From contig OX326961.1 of assembly GCA_946800325.1 (NCBI GenBank), forward strand, positions 40,104,543-40,168,542: a stretch of DNA of 64,000 bases, in the 5' to 3' direction. A program made the position numbers and the translations under genes. Below, piece by piece: positions 22,711 to 33,977 of the stretch (its first letter is position 1; every line of letters begins with the position of its first letter). Under the pieces are notes generated by a model that saw nothing but the letters and a program-made list of their open reading frames with translations, searched no databases and was not told the DNA's origin. The stretch is from Luzula sylvatica (Eukaryota; Streptophyta; Magnoliopsida; Poales; Juncaceae).

Positions 22711-24153
22711 TCACTCTAGATTACGGGGCCATATTATTCTTATGTATAAAGTTAAGAGAAATGGAAGAAATTTGTGCAGCCACGTCATCAGGGGCTTCTT
22801 TGTAATTTTTTTTTTCTTTTCACATTTTGGTCCTTTTTTATTTACATTTTGGTCATTTTTATTTGAAAAAATTACATTTTCATCCTTTTTTATTTATATT
22901 TTGGTCCTTTTTTATTTACACTTTGGTCCTTTTTATTTACATTTTGTCCTTTCAAGTTTGAAAAATTACACTATAGTCCAGAGGCCTCTTTGAAAAAAAT
23001 TTATTTATATTTTGGTTCTTTTTATTTACAATTTGGTCCTTTTTAGTTGAAAAAACTACATTTTGATCCTTTCTATTTACATTTTTGTCCTTTTTAGTTT
23101 AGAAACTTACATTTTGGTCCTTCATATTTACATCTTGATCCTCTTTTATTTACATGCCGGTCCTTTTTTACATTTTTGAATTTACATTATAGTTCTTTTT
23201 TTTTATATCTTGGTCCTTTTCAGTTTTAGTTCACACTTTGGTACTTTTTATTAACATTTTGGCCATTTTTAATTTAAATTTCGGTCCTTTTTTACATTAT
23301 TAATAATTCCTCTCATCTCATGCCTCCACATCACCACCTTATTATGCCTCCCTATCACCACTTTACTTGGAAAATTTTCAAAAGACTCCTTAAATTTGTA
23401 GATATTGTAAAAAACAATTAATTTACATATGTATTCATTTAAAAAAAATGCTTTTTTAATTTTAAAAAATTCTTAAACTTTTTGTAATATATAATAATTA
23501 AAAAAAATTACTATATGTTATATGTTATATAATTTTAATATTTTATTCATTACAAATATTCGACTTATGTATTATTTTTCTTGAAAAACTAACATAAAAT
23601 TATAATAAGTTGAACAATATTATTAAAAGAACATCTTGCAAATATTTAAAAATAAAATATCATAAAACTATTAAAAAATACATAAAAGAAAAACTAAAAT
23701 AAAAAATAGATGTTTAAATAGATATTTTCTATGAATATATTTGCAAGATGTTTATTTATTATTATTTAATGTTAGTTTTTTATGAATAAATAATGGAATA
23801 TTAAAATTATATAAACAAAATATGTAATAATTTAAATTTTTTTAAATCATTACATGTTAAGAAGTGTTTATGAATTTTCTTAAAATTAATAAAAAAATAA
23901 CAAAAATAACTTTTAATTATTACATATGAGATTTGGAGGGTATTTTGGAAAAAAAATAATTAATATCATCCATAAGGAGTATTTTAAAATAAAAGTTTGG
24001 TAAAGAGTTTTTTTTTGGAGTTTACGAAAAGATAGAGGATTTTCTACAATATCCAAAAAAAATTAGGGAGTTAAAAATATACCAAATCACGGATGTGCGA
24101 ATAATCATGACAAACTCGAGAGCTCGTGCGCAATTGCGCGGGAAAAAAGCTAG
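22711..24153 (+). mobile_element. Non-autonomous Helitron
   Basis: The 5' end TCACTCTAGATTACGGGG (22711, preceded by A) leads into AGAGAAATGGAAG and GCCACGTCATC, as in plant Helitron heads. The 3' end has a hairpin of CTCGTGC and GCGCGGG around AATT (24123-24142) and ends AAAAAGCTAG (24153), followed by host T. The A/T target and lack of duplication fit. It is about 1.44 kb, with no coding capacity. Confidence 0.75.
22800..23290. repeat. ACATTTTGGTCCTTTTTATTT tandem repeats inside the Helitron
   Basis: About twenty diverged copies of a 21-25 bp unit (ATTTTGGTCCTTTTTATTTAC) fill the 5' third of the Helitron, with occasional GAAAAAATTACA variants. Internal minisatellites are known in Helitrons. 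Confidence 0.75.
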
Positions 24154-25105
24154 TTGGTATTATATCCAACTCGTTGACACCATTATATATTGAATTAACG
24201 TCCACACATGCACAAATCAGTCCTCCTAATTCGCTATGGAAGTACAAGAAAACGTTTCATCACTTTGATATTTAATATTTTCTGTAGCTTCCTTTATGAA
24301 TATATTAACTAAACAAAGCTTACACTTGTCGGCATTACGGAATTAAGCAAAAGGGTACCATAATATAATACCATGAATCCTCGAGACAACAAAACATCTT
24401 TATAGTCTCACTTATAAATCCTTTCTTGGTCATAAAGAGGGTAACTAAAGAACAAGCAAATCAGTTTAATACAATAAAGTTTTCAAAAAAGAAAAACAAG
24501 GCAACTCTAATATTCCTTTTATCTCAATATAATTGCATGATTGCTTTACATTTTATTATACTCATTGATCAATAGATAGGTACAATATTCTTTTCTTACA
24601 CAGGTAATTCATTGCTATGAAACAAATAGAATTAACTTATATAAGTCTATAATTAATTAATTATCAAATAGCCCATTACAATTTACATATAAACTTCTCA
24701 TTTCCAAATGTTTTATTTTCTAAATTTCAAAGTTTCTAGAATCAAGACACAGCTGTATTGCATTTACTAAAGAATTATAAAAGCTTGTCAGACTGCACGT
24801 ATCCATTAAAGATGGTTTGTCAATTTTTGTCAAAATATTATTATACAAACCAACCCCAATTTTCAACTACACCAAATTATCAAATTCAGAGACATTCTTA
24901 GCAAAATATACCAAAATCATAAATCATAATTCATAATACAGTATGTCAGCAGCATCTACGGAGAATCAAATAACCATCTCCAAAACCATGAAAGAGTTCA
25001 AATAAGTTTCTGCATTATTCAGAGATTATTCTTAGTAAGTATTACCGAAATTAAACCAAATCAAATTTAGCAATTTTTATTTCCAAAATCCCGATCAAAA
25101 GATAC

Positions 25106-25137
<32 letters not shown>

Positions 25138-25326
25138 TCTTCTAGTCTTCTAGTCTTCTTCCTTCTTTCCCTCTCATTTGTACCCTACAAAACCCAAGAA
25201 ACGACACGTTTCAGACAAGAGAGATATTTCTTCTTCTTTTCTCTCTGCTCTCATTACTCACTAGAGCTGTAGCAATCAATCTGACTCCATCTCAATCGAA
25301 CCACCAACCCCCATTCCTCAACTCAC
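24154..25326. other. Upstream region of the aspartic protease gene
   Basis: This is AT-rich, with no ORF. A (CA)n tract lies at about 25107-25132 and is followed by a CT-rich leader with TCTTCTAGTC repeats up to the ATG. No convincing TATA box could be placed near a start site; AACTTATATAAG near 24634 is probably too far away. Confidence 0.4.
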
Positions 25327-26682
25327 ATGGCATTTCCTCTATCATCGTGTCTTCTCCTCCTCCAATGTCTTCTCCTTTTCTTGCATCCCTTCACTCTACT
25401 CGGAGGAAGACCAAATCACGCCATTAATGTTCTTCGCAAATCCACCTCAAAACCCCAGATTCTACCTCTTAGAACCTCAAAGATCCCTTCTTGTTATCTT
25501 CCGAGACAACCCAACAAGCTTTTATTTCACCACAATGTTTCTCTCACCGTATCTCTGCAAGTGGGGTCCCCTCCTCAGAATGTAACTATGGTTCTCGACA
25601 CTGGAAGTGAGCTCTCATGGCTGGTATGCAATTCTTCCACTTACAACAATTCTTTCAAATCCTTTGCCTCTACCACTTACAATCGAATCCCCTGCAATTC
25701 CCCTGTTTGTCAAACCCAAGCAAGAGACCTCCCTATCCCCCCTGACTGTGATCAAACCACTCAATCGTGCCACGTGTCAATTTCTTACGCTGACATGTCA
25801 TCTTCTTCGGGCCTCCTCTCATCCGATCAATTCTACCTCGGCAACGCCGATACCGGTACTTCGAACTCAACTCCGGTTCTCTTCGGTTGCATGGATTCGA
25901 CGTACGATTCGACCGAAACCGTCACTACGGGATTATTGGGTATGAATCGTGGATCTTTATCTTTCGTGACCCAAACCGGTACCAAGCGATTCTCGTACTG
26001 CATTTCGGACAGGGACGATTCCGGCATTTTACTATTAGGAGGCGGTGCGAACATTTCCCTCCCTTTCACCGTTCCTTTGAATTACACGCCATTAGTACAA
26101 ATCTCGATGCCTTTACCGTACTTCGATCGCGTGGCTTACTCGGTACAATTACAAGGCATACGAGTCTCGAATTCGATTCTCAACATACCCAAGTATGTTC
26201 TGGTACCGGACCATACCGGTGCGGGTCAAACAATGGTGGATTCCGGTACCCAATTCACCTTTCTACTCGGCGAGGCTTACATTGCATTGAAAAACGAATT
26301 TCTACTACAAACCAGTAACATTCTTCCCGTATTAAACGAACCCGATTATGTGTTTCAAGGAGCTTTCGACACGTGTTTCAGATTACCTCGAGGTACGGTA
26401 CCGCCAGTAGGTTTACCTGAAGTGGGTCTTGTTCTACAAGACGCGGAAGTGGTGGTCACCGGCGAGAAGTTGTTGTACCGCGTACCGGGTGAATACCGGG
26501 GCGGAGATGCAGTATGGTGCTTGACATTTGGCAATTCGGACTTGGTACCGTTATCGGCTTATATAATAGGGCATCATCATCAACAAAATGTTTGGGTGGA
26601 GTATGATTTGGAAAATGGACGGCTTGGATTGGCTCCGGTACGGTGTGATCTTGCCACGCAGAGACTGGGCCAACTTTATTAA
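25327..26682 (+). CDS. PCS1: PCS1-like aspartic protease (pepsin family A1)
   Basis: This is an intronless 451-residue secreted or ER-targeted acid protease. An N-terminal hydrophobic signal (LLLLQCLLLFLHPFTLL, residues 10-25) precedes a short pro-region. Catalytic motifs are D91TGS and D305SGT, with flap Tyr154 in ISYADMSS. LFGCMDS, GLLGMNRGSLSF, FSYCIS, YFDRVAYSVQL, VPDHTGAGQTMVDSGTQFTF and IGHHHQQNVWVEYDL follow in the order seen in Arabidopsis PROMOTION OF CELL SURVIVAL 1, about the same length. In Arabidopsis PCS1 protects embryos and reproductive cells from death. Many Cys and several N-glycosylation sequons suit the secretory pathway. The start is the first Met after a CT-rich leader (CACATGG context). 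The closest alternative is its tapetal paralogue UNDEAD. No defect is visible. Confidence 0.93.
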   Translation: MAFPLSSCLLLLQCLLLFLHPFTLLGGRPNHAINVLRKSTSKPQILPLRTSKIPSCYLPRQPNKLLFHHNVSLTVSLQVGSPPQNVTMVLDTGSELSWLVCNSSTYNNSFKSFASTTYNRIPCNSPVCQTQARDLPIPPDCDQTTQSCHVSISYADMSSSSGLLSSDQFYLGNADTGTSNSTPVLFGCMDSTYDSTETVTTGLLGMNRGSLSFVTQTGTKRFSYCISDRDDSGILLLGGGANISLPFTVPLNYTPLVQISMPLPYFDRVAYSVQLQGIRVSNSILNIPKYVLVPDHTGAGQTMVDSGTQFTFLLGEAYIALKNEFLLQTSNILPVLNEPDYVFQGAFDTCFRLPRGTVPPVGLPEVGLVLQDAEVVVTGEKLLYRVPGEYRGGDAVWCLTFGNSDLVPLSAYIIGHHHQQNVWVEYDLENGRLGLAPVRCDLATQRLGQLY

Positions 26683-27084
26683 GTGTAATTTTGCGCCTTT
26701 ATATAGAGATAAATATGTTGTTGTATAAGTACAAAAAGATTTTGACAAGTAGTAAAGATGTAATAGTATATAGGTTATTATTATTATTTATCTAAGTATT
26801 TTGTTTTTTTTTGTTTTCTTTTCTAAAAAGAACGAAATACTTGGATAAATAGTAAAGTAGTTTTTTTTTTTTTCATTTTTAAGTGGATTAATAGATTAGT
26901 AGTAATAGTAAAACTAATGTGTACATTTTGGTAGAGAATCTAAAGATTGTACTTGAAAATATGAGTTTAGTGGACAGACAAGTCATGTTATATTTTACAA
27001 TTAATCTAATAAATTGAATTCTCCAGTTATATTTTACGGGAGTGATGTTGTATTGGCGGTGAAATATTTAATTTTTACAGAGGT
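26683..27084. other. 3' flank of the protease gene
   Basis: AT-rich, with likely 3' UTR in the first 100-200 bases (AATAA-type signals abundant). There is an inverted pair AAATACTTGGATAAATAG / TTTATCTAAGTATTTTG around 26788-26852 that could form a hairpin. Nothing else was seen. Confidence 0.4.
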
Positions 27085-27382
27085 CACGTGCACCGATGTT
27101 TTGTACGTCATTATACTTTTTACTGTCGGTGATGTTTGCTTCCAGTTGTAATTTGTATACTTGTAAAAGTAATAATTTTTTTGTCCTCGTAATTTATTAT
27201 ATTTTATTACCCATTAAATAAATATAAGCCCGGCCCATAATATATTAATCTTCCTAAATAAAATACTAGTAATTTAATAACTAATTTACGGAATTTCACG
27301 TGAGGAATATGATGTGTCAGAAGTTGCGGATAAGGTAAAGACCACGTGTTAACGTAAAACTCAACGTAGAATTATGACGTGT
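27085..27382 (+). promoter_or_regulatory. ABRE/G-box cluster upstream of the SDIR1-like gene
   Basis: CACGTG occurs at 27085-27090, 27297-27302 and 27343-27348, and ACGTGT at 27377-27382, all within 400 bp of the TATA box. These are the core sequences bound by ABA-responsive bZIP (ABF/AREB) and by bHLH/PIF factors. Regulation by ABA is an inference from these cores and from the SDIR1 family's known role. Confidence 0.55.
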
Positions 27383-27465
27383 ACATAGTAATGATTATTA
27401 ATCATAATCTTATTAATGATTATTAACCATATTTATCTTAATCATAATATCATTTATACCCGGTG

Positions 27466-27472
27466 TATATAG
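27466..27472 (+). promoter_or_regulatory. TATA box of the SDIR1-like gene
   Basis: TATATAG, with transcription expected near 27500. A 5' UTR intron is possible between GGTAAAG (about 27645) and TTCGCAG (about 27997), but this is not proven. Confidence 0.5.
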
Positions 27473-28034
27473 TAATCCACGAACCATTACATACGAGAAT
27501 GAAGAAAGAGAAAAAGATAAGTTTATTGTTTATTGTGTACGAATACACCAATACCACTTGATTAGTTTTCCTCTTTCTCTACGGACAAGCAAATTAATTC
27601 GTCTATTTCTTTTATATTGAATTTTGGGTGTTCTTTTTTCTTCCGGTAAAGTGTTGTGATCAGGAGCAAAATTTCGCCTTTAAACTCTGGTAAATAATCT
27701 TGAATTTTTGGGTGTAATTTTTATTTTTTTCATTAGATTGAGTTGGTTTAGAGCCCCAAATTGTGTAATTTTAGGGTTTGTGATATATTGTTCTGGAGAG
27801 TGATACAAGTTTCTGGAAAATCCAAAATGGATTTGTCCGGAGCTATTAAGATTTTCATAGTGGGTTTTGGCTGGAATATCACTTTCCTTTATCTTGAATC
27901 CATTTATAGTCGAAAGTTGATTTCTTTATCCAGTTCGAAATCCTGTTTTTTATGACTGTTCAGCTCGATTTTTGTTTCTTCTTGTTCGGTTCGCAGCGAT
28001 CGTTCTTTGAATCGAGTGATATCAATTGGGGGAA

Positions 28035-29152
28035 ATGAGTTTCGTGCTTAGAGGAAGCAGAGGTGATATCGAGGCTGGATTTCCTGAATTCTTCTCAGAG
28101 AGAAGACCTTTGGTATCTATCCTCTCAAAAATTATATTTTCCATTTCATATTCAATAGATTTTTATATGTTATTAACAATTTCGTATTTCAAACTTCTTT
28201 TTTCTTGATTTCTGTACAGAGAATCCATTCAGGGAGAACTGTTAATTCAAATTCATTGGCTTTTCTCGTAACTGGTAATTCAACTCCAAAATATATTTAT
28301 TTAAACTTGTTACCAATTCTAATATAAATCAATAATCCCTCACTCTCTCTCTCTCTACAGTTTTCTTGCTATTCATGATACTCAATTCGCATCAATTGTC
28401 GCCAAATTTTCTGGTAATCATTCCTCACAAATTCAAATCGTTCTTTCAAACATTTAAAAAATTTGACGCTAAAAATTCTTTTGTTTATTAAGCTATGGCC
28501 AATGCTAGGAGTGTTCGTATTGGCAACAATACTGAGAATGTACGCCACGTGTCGACAATTACGAGCTCAACCAAACCCACATCAAAATTCTACAAATAAT
28601 TTACTCAGCCATACAGAATTACGCTTACACGTCCCTCCTTCCATCGCAATCGCCACGAGAGGTCGATTACATTCTCTCAGACTTCAACTCGCTCTCTTAG
28701 ATCGCGAATTCGACGATTTAGGTACATTTTATATTTACTCATTATTTAATTAGTAAACTTTAATTTGGCGATTTAATTTACGTAGATTACGACGCATTGA
28801 GAGCGTTGGATTTGGATAATAGTCCGAGTGGGATCTCGATGAATGAGGACGAAATTAATGCTTTGCCGGTACATAAGTACGACGAGGTAAAATCGTCAGA
28901 GGAAGAATTGACGTGTAGTGTGTGTTTAGAGCAAGTTAATGTTGGGGAATTACTTAGGAGCTTGCCTTGTTTGCATCAGGTATGAATTATTAAATTAAAT
29001 TAGCAAGTAATAATTTGTGTTGTGATTAATTTGGGGTTATTGGGGTTTAGTTTCATGCGGGGTGTATTGATCCGTGGTTGAGACAGCAAGGGAGGTGTCC
29101 AGTTTGTAAGCATCGAGTTGTTGGGGAGAGCGATGCTTCTTTCATGGTCTGA
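28035..29152 (+). CDS. SDIR1: SDIR1-like RING-H2 E3 ubiquitin ligase (six exons)
   Basis: The exons are 28035-28112, 28220-28274, 28361-28413, 28493-28721, 28786-28979 and 29051-29152, all with GT-AG junctions and matching phases, giving 236 residues. The N terminus MSFVLRGSRGDIEAGFP, two membrane helices (about 39-52 and 61-76), HTELRLHVPPSIAIATRGRL and LRLQLALLDREFDDL match the Arabidopsis SALT- AND DROUGHT-INDUCED RING FINGER 1 family. The RING-H2 ligands are C182, C185, C200, H202, H205, C208, C219, C222, with the E2-contact Trp212. The family ubiquitinates regulators of ABA signalling at the ER membrane. This copy is shorter than the 273-residue SDIR1: the linker between INALPVHKY and ELTCSVCL is about 10 residues instead of about 40, so it may be a distinct paralogue. 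No gene of related function adjoins it. Confidence 0.92.
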
Positions 29153-29689
29153 TTTTACTACCGAGATACATATCGCATGACCTTACTCAAGATGATTAGT
29201 GGTTTCTTTGTATTTGAAATTTTTGATATTGGTTTTTCGTACAATTTTGTATATATTAAAATGGTCATAAACTAATAATAATTATAATATATAATGATTT
29301 TAGTTTACTATTTTGTTCCGTTTTATTAAATTGACATTTCAGGTCTTTGTTTTTTTAAATTAAACAATTAAATTGTAGAATAACAAACAAAAATAATAAA
29401 AAAAAAACACGAACGTAAACAAAATCTAAAAAATTGATGGAAAAAGTGGAGAACCAAAGTTCGAAAGGACAAATTGTATTGTGCATGACGGGCATGTACG
29501 AACTTGAGATCGGTACATTTGATACACTCGATAATGGAGTTTGGACTGGGGATGTCTACCAAATCTTCCATGACTTCTCGAGCTCCTCTGGCTTGCTGAT
29601 CGCAAGGTCAGTAATGAACACAGCTCAATACTATATGTTAGCGCGACCATACTCAATCGTATTCATTAGTCAATTTTAGTTTAGTTTTT
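29153..29689 (+). other. 3' flank of the RING gene with an unassigned short ORF
   Basis: AT-rich 3' flank up to 29433, then an 81-residue open frame (29434-29679, GQIVLCMTGMYELEIGTFDT and LLIARSVMNTAQYY). The ORF is relatively GC-rich and could be a gene fragment. I do not recognise it, and a minus-strand frame is open too. Confidence 0.25.
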
Positions 29690-29960
29690 GTCATGTATTT
29701 TTTGATTTCCTCCAATATTTCAATACAAAATGTATAAATGAAAAATAATATAGTATTTTTCACAATACAAGCAGAATACACAAAACTCATAAATTATCTC
29801 ACATTAATTTTACTATTATATACACAAGCTCATGCAAAAAATATCATGATTGGGAAATGCATATGTTGTTTGGGTTCACGTATATTTTGTTGTTTTTCTG
29901 TAAAAAAATTTATATTTTGTTATGAAATGCATATAGTATGTTTAACTGCACCAAAAAAAG
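29690..29960 (+). repeat. Dispersed repeat R1, copy 1
   Basis: R1 is a family defined in this window by TTTGATTTYCTCCAATAYTTC, then CACAATACRAGCA, ATCTCACATTAATTTCTA, GCACYRGCTCATGCAAAA and one to three TTATGAAATGCATATAGT...GCTCATGCAT units. This copy is diverged. Class unknown; it travels with Helitron-like hairpins in other blocks. Confidence 0.65.
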
Positions 29961-30099
29961 TAATGATATGGTAGCAACAATATTATAATGTTAGTTATGT
30001 ATAAATTTCTAAATCAAATATCAATTTAGATATTTGTGTCAATTGTATATTTTTAAAAAAAGAAAGACGAGCACGATACGCGATCAATTGTATATTTGA

Positions 30100-30320
30100 G
30101 TCATGTTTAAACTTCTCTCTCTCATTTTTTTGAATTTTGTGATTTTGTGGTGATGGTGGTCGTGGTGGTGGCAATTTCGTTGTGGTGGAGACTGCTGGCC
30201 TGCTGGGTGATGGTGGTGGTGTCAATTTGATAGTGGTGTTGTCAATTTCGAAGATGGTGGTGCAATGTTTTGATGGAGATGGTGCCAATTTTAGGTGGTG
30301 ATGATTTCGTTGGGAAGGTG
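30100..30320. repeat. GGTGGT/GATGGT low-complexity block
   Basis: GTGGTGGT and GATGGTG repeats dominate. The Pro/Thr-rich minus-strand ORF across it (29995-30288) follows from this composition. Confidence 0.6.
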
Positions 30321-31080
30321 AAAATTTTTTTGTGGTGTTTTTTTCTCAATTGGAATTTAACTAGTTTTAATTTCTGGTTAAATTTTGAGTTTTAGATAAT
30401 TATGGAAAATAATAATTTTTAGTTTTTTAATTCTAAATATTTTGAAATAAATATTATGGCAAATAATAGTTATAATTGCGATTATTTGAGGGAATTGAAG
30501 AATTTTAAATTTTGCTTTCAAAAATCCGAGAAATATAAACGTAAATTCGAACGGATTAAATTGTGTCCTGTCCGTCTACAAGACTTCAAAGTTCAATAAT
30601 CCTAGAAATATAAACATAATAATATATCTTGCGTCAAAATTTGAAGATTTTAGAAATTATAGAAAAGGATTTGTGAATTTTAATTAGAAAAACCAAAGAT
30701 TACACCATATTTTTTTTGTGGAACGAATTCCAACATGCTATGTATATGGTAGAAATTAAAAACTTGTTTTGAACTTCTTAGATTTGAAATAAACGATCAA
30801 TTTCATTAGTTTTCACTTTTCAATGATATAACCAATTTTTTAAACAGAACTAAAACACGAATCGTGTTCTACGGCTCAAATTTTTATTTATCAAGGATAA
30901 AGCAAATTTTTATTTATGAAGGCCAAAATTTTCATGCAGTTTACCTTAAATGGTCGCATCATAACAGGAGACATGTTAAATCGTAAAGGGTGGATAAGAC
31001 TTTTTAGGTGTCCACTATATAAGAATAACGATTTTTTTTGCCCAAACGGACCATTTCCCGGTCAAAAAGTACAAATATTT
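30321..31080. other. AT-rich intergenic DNA, nothing recognised
   Basis: No ORF or terminal repeat was identified. Confidence 0.35.
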
Positions 31081-31904
31081 GAAAAATGGTCCCTTTGAGC
31101 GGGAAATAGTCCATTTGGACAAAAAAATGTGAATTTTTGTTCTCTCGCTTATTTTTTTCGCGATAAATCGTGCAATTCGATATTATATAATATTATTTTA
31201 TTATTATTATTATATGTTATTTATATATCTATAATATTAATGAAATTAATATTTTATTATAGTATTTTATTAATATTAAGGTATTATTTGGGATTTTTGA
31301 ATTAAAAATAAATAAATAAATCTTAATTTCCACGAATGTACTTTTTTCAGCGGGAAATGATCCATTTGGGCAAACAAAATGTGAATATTTGTTCTCTCGC
31401 TTATTTTTTCGCGACAAATTGTATAATTCAATATTATATAATATTATTATTATATTATTATTTTATTAATATTAAAGTATTATTTGTAATATATGAATTA
31501 AAAAAATCTTTATTTTCACGATTCTATTTTTTGAGCCGGAAATGGTCAATTTTCGGTTTAGTGTTTGGGAAAATGTAATATTTTTTTTATCTTATATCAT
31601 ATTATTTTTATTTGAATTATATTAATAAAATTAATATTGTATTATAACAATATTAAAGTATTATTTGTGATATATGAATTAAAAAAAATAACCTTAAATT
31701 ACGTGATTGTACTTTTTAAAAATAACCTTATTATTTGCCTATTTTCGGTTTAGTTTTATGAAAATGAAATATTTTTTTAATATATTGTATTATTTATATT
31801 TTTATTATATTCTTAAAATTAATATTATATAAAATTATATTAGTAATATTGAAGTATTATTTGTGATGTATGAATTTTAAAAAAGAAAACATAAATTTCA
31901 TGAT

Positions 31905-31905
<1 letters not shown>
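31080..31905. repeat. Degenerate tandem repeat, about 180-250 bp units
   Basis: Units begin near 31097, 31348, 31533 and 31733. The first two start GCGGGAAATRRTCCATTTGG and share TTTGTTCTCTCGCTTATTTT; all end in a run like AAAGTATTATTTGTRATATA followed by TGAATTAAAAAAA. Units decay rightwards. An (ATT)n/(ATA)n tract follows at 31905-32010. Confidence 0.6.
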
Positions 31906-31937
<32 letters not shown>

Positions 31938-32039
31938 AATAATAATAATAAATATTAACAAACAGATTATATGATTTAGTTAATAATAATAATAATAATA
32001 TTAAATAAATATTATTAATAATTATACATTTTTTAAGTC

Positions 32040-32552
32040 CAAAAGGGCAGGAATGGGAAAAAAAAATTTGGCAGGATTTAAAAACCCGGATCAAAAAACC
32101 GCTCAAAAGTTGAACATCAGTACCTCATCATTATTTTTGTCTTTTAGTAGGCGGGTTTTTAAAACCCGGTTCCTTATTTTGGCTTTTTCTTCACCGGGTT
32201 TTTAAATCCCGTTGCTTACCGTTAATTAAGTTTAATCGTATAAACTTACTTTAATTAAGTGTTAAACCGGCGGGTTTTTAAAATCCGGTAGTTAGTGTTA
32301 ATTATTTTTACGGGATTTTAAAACCCGGCAGTTAGTGCTAATTAAACCGGCGGTATTATAAAACTCGGTATTTAGTGCTAAATAATCCAGCGGTCTTTTA
32401 AAATCCGGTGCTATTAGTTTAATACTGCAAAATCTGACACAACACGTTTTTGAATGTGATTAGAGCACCGGAATTTAAAAATCCGTTTCGGATTATATTT
32501 GGAATATTTTCAAAAAAAAAATTATTTTTTGAATTATGTTCCCATAAAGGAT
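32040..32552. repeat. Palindrome array CGGGTTTTTAAAACCCGG
   Basis: Diverged copies of an 18-20 bp palindrome occur near 32082 (half), 32150, 32192, 32270, 32311, 32349, 32386 and 32469, separated by 40-80 bp spacers containing GTTAGTGCTAATTAA-like text. The right end (GAATATTTTC...GCAGAAATGCTCC, 32552) matches the terminal repeat of the MITE at 57349-58012, so the array probably lies inside a relative of that element. Confidence 0.65.
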
Positions 32553-33359
32553 CACGTGCAGAAATGCTCCATAAATCTATTTGTTGAATGAAATCAAAAC
32601 ATCACCGGAACTCTCATTGATTTCTTCTTTTATGTACGTTACTCTGGATTTTCAAATGCATAAATTGTGCATACCATCATTACGTGAATGCGGTAAATAA
32701 CGTGTACAATTGGAACCTATTGTATAGAAATATGTTGTCGATATATTTAAGTTCCTCAATAGTCTTCTTCTTGTTTCTCTTGTTGAAGTTTCTTTTCTCC
32801 GCAATTATAGTACATGTGATGTAATTTTATATGCAGATTGAGTACTTGGCGCTTCTCGCCGGAGCACACCTGGCCAAGAAGTGTAGGATGTGCAAAAAGT
32901 TATAGCATAGTATGGGTTCATGTATTTTTTGATTTTCTCCAATACTTCAATTCAAACTGTATTAAACGAAAAAAATAATACAATATTTGTCATAATACGA
33001 GCATACAATTATCTCACATTAATTTCTACTTTTATATGCACCGACTAATGCAAAAAATTATCGTGTTATGAAAAATGTACATAGTATGCGCTCATGCATA
33101 TAGCGGGGTTTCTTGATTACCAAATGCACGAGGAAAAATAAGTATGCTCGAACTACACCAAATCAATTATTCAACCGCCAAATTAACGTGAATATGTAAC
33201 CTAACAAAATTATATTTAAATTTCAAATTAAATATAAACTTAAATATTTGTGGTTTAGTGACGTGATTATATCATTACTTCCATCAAAATTTCTTATGAT
33301 CATAAAATATTATAAAAAATAATTTCCATTTTTATATCGCACTAGCTCGTGCATAAAGT

Positions 33360-33640
33360 GTGCGCTTAGCAGGAGAGAGGTACATGCATCTGTATGAAGA
33401 ATTGAAGATCGACGTCTTTTTTTTTTTAAGGAGAAGCAGTTATCTTGATGACATTGATGGTCCAAGCCGACATGGGTGCGGAAGCACTTGCCTCAAGATT
33501 CGTGCACCGTCAGTGATGTTGAGCACTCAAACACTTCTTCTACCAGGCGATCACCATCTTCCTCCTCTGCGCTTCGATTCAGCTTTGATCGATTTGAGTA
33601 ATGGATGGAACCACCCATCAACGGCTTTCATTTGACAGGT
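33360..33640 (+). pseudogene. Captured gene fragment, disrupted
   Basis: This is a relatively GC-rich patch with a 91-residue frame (DDIDGPSRHGCGSTCLKIRA, LLLPGDHHLPPLRFDSALID) before a GT donor-like GACAGGTTCC. Another frame reads VQADMGAEALASRFVHR but has stops. The same patch recurs at 42200-42430 with indels. Family unknown. Confidence 0.3.
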
Positions 33641-33977
33641 TCCATTTTTTGGTTTAATTTTTGTAATTTTTGGTTTAATTTAGTAATTTTTTAATTACTA
33701 ATTTATGGAGTATTTCAGGTGTAATCGAACCTCTGAGATTGTTGTTCTCCATCTACGGATTATTTTTTTTGAAACCACAATGGGTAATAGAAAGAAGGAA
33801 AATTTTACCTTGCCTTAGCCTTATAATTAACTAGTGATTCGTAATTACTAATATTTAAATATTAATTATTAATTATTAATTTGGGATGTCAATTTATATT
33901 ATATTTCTAATTATCTATATAGGAAAATTGTTGGAATCAATAATTTCACAATTTAACTGAATGTATAAATTATAAAA

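Noticed and set aside
25833..26318. Antisense and shifted ORFs inside the protease gene
   Set aside because: They are shadows of the PCS1-like coding frame.
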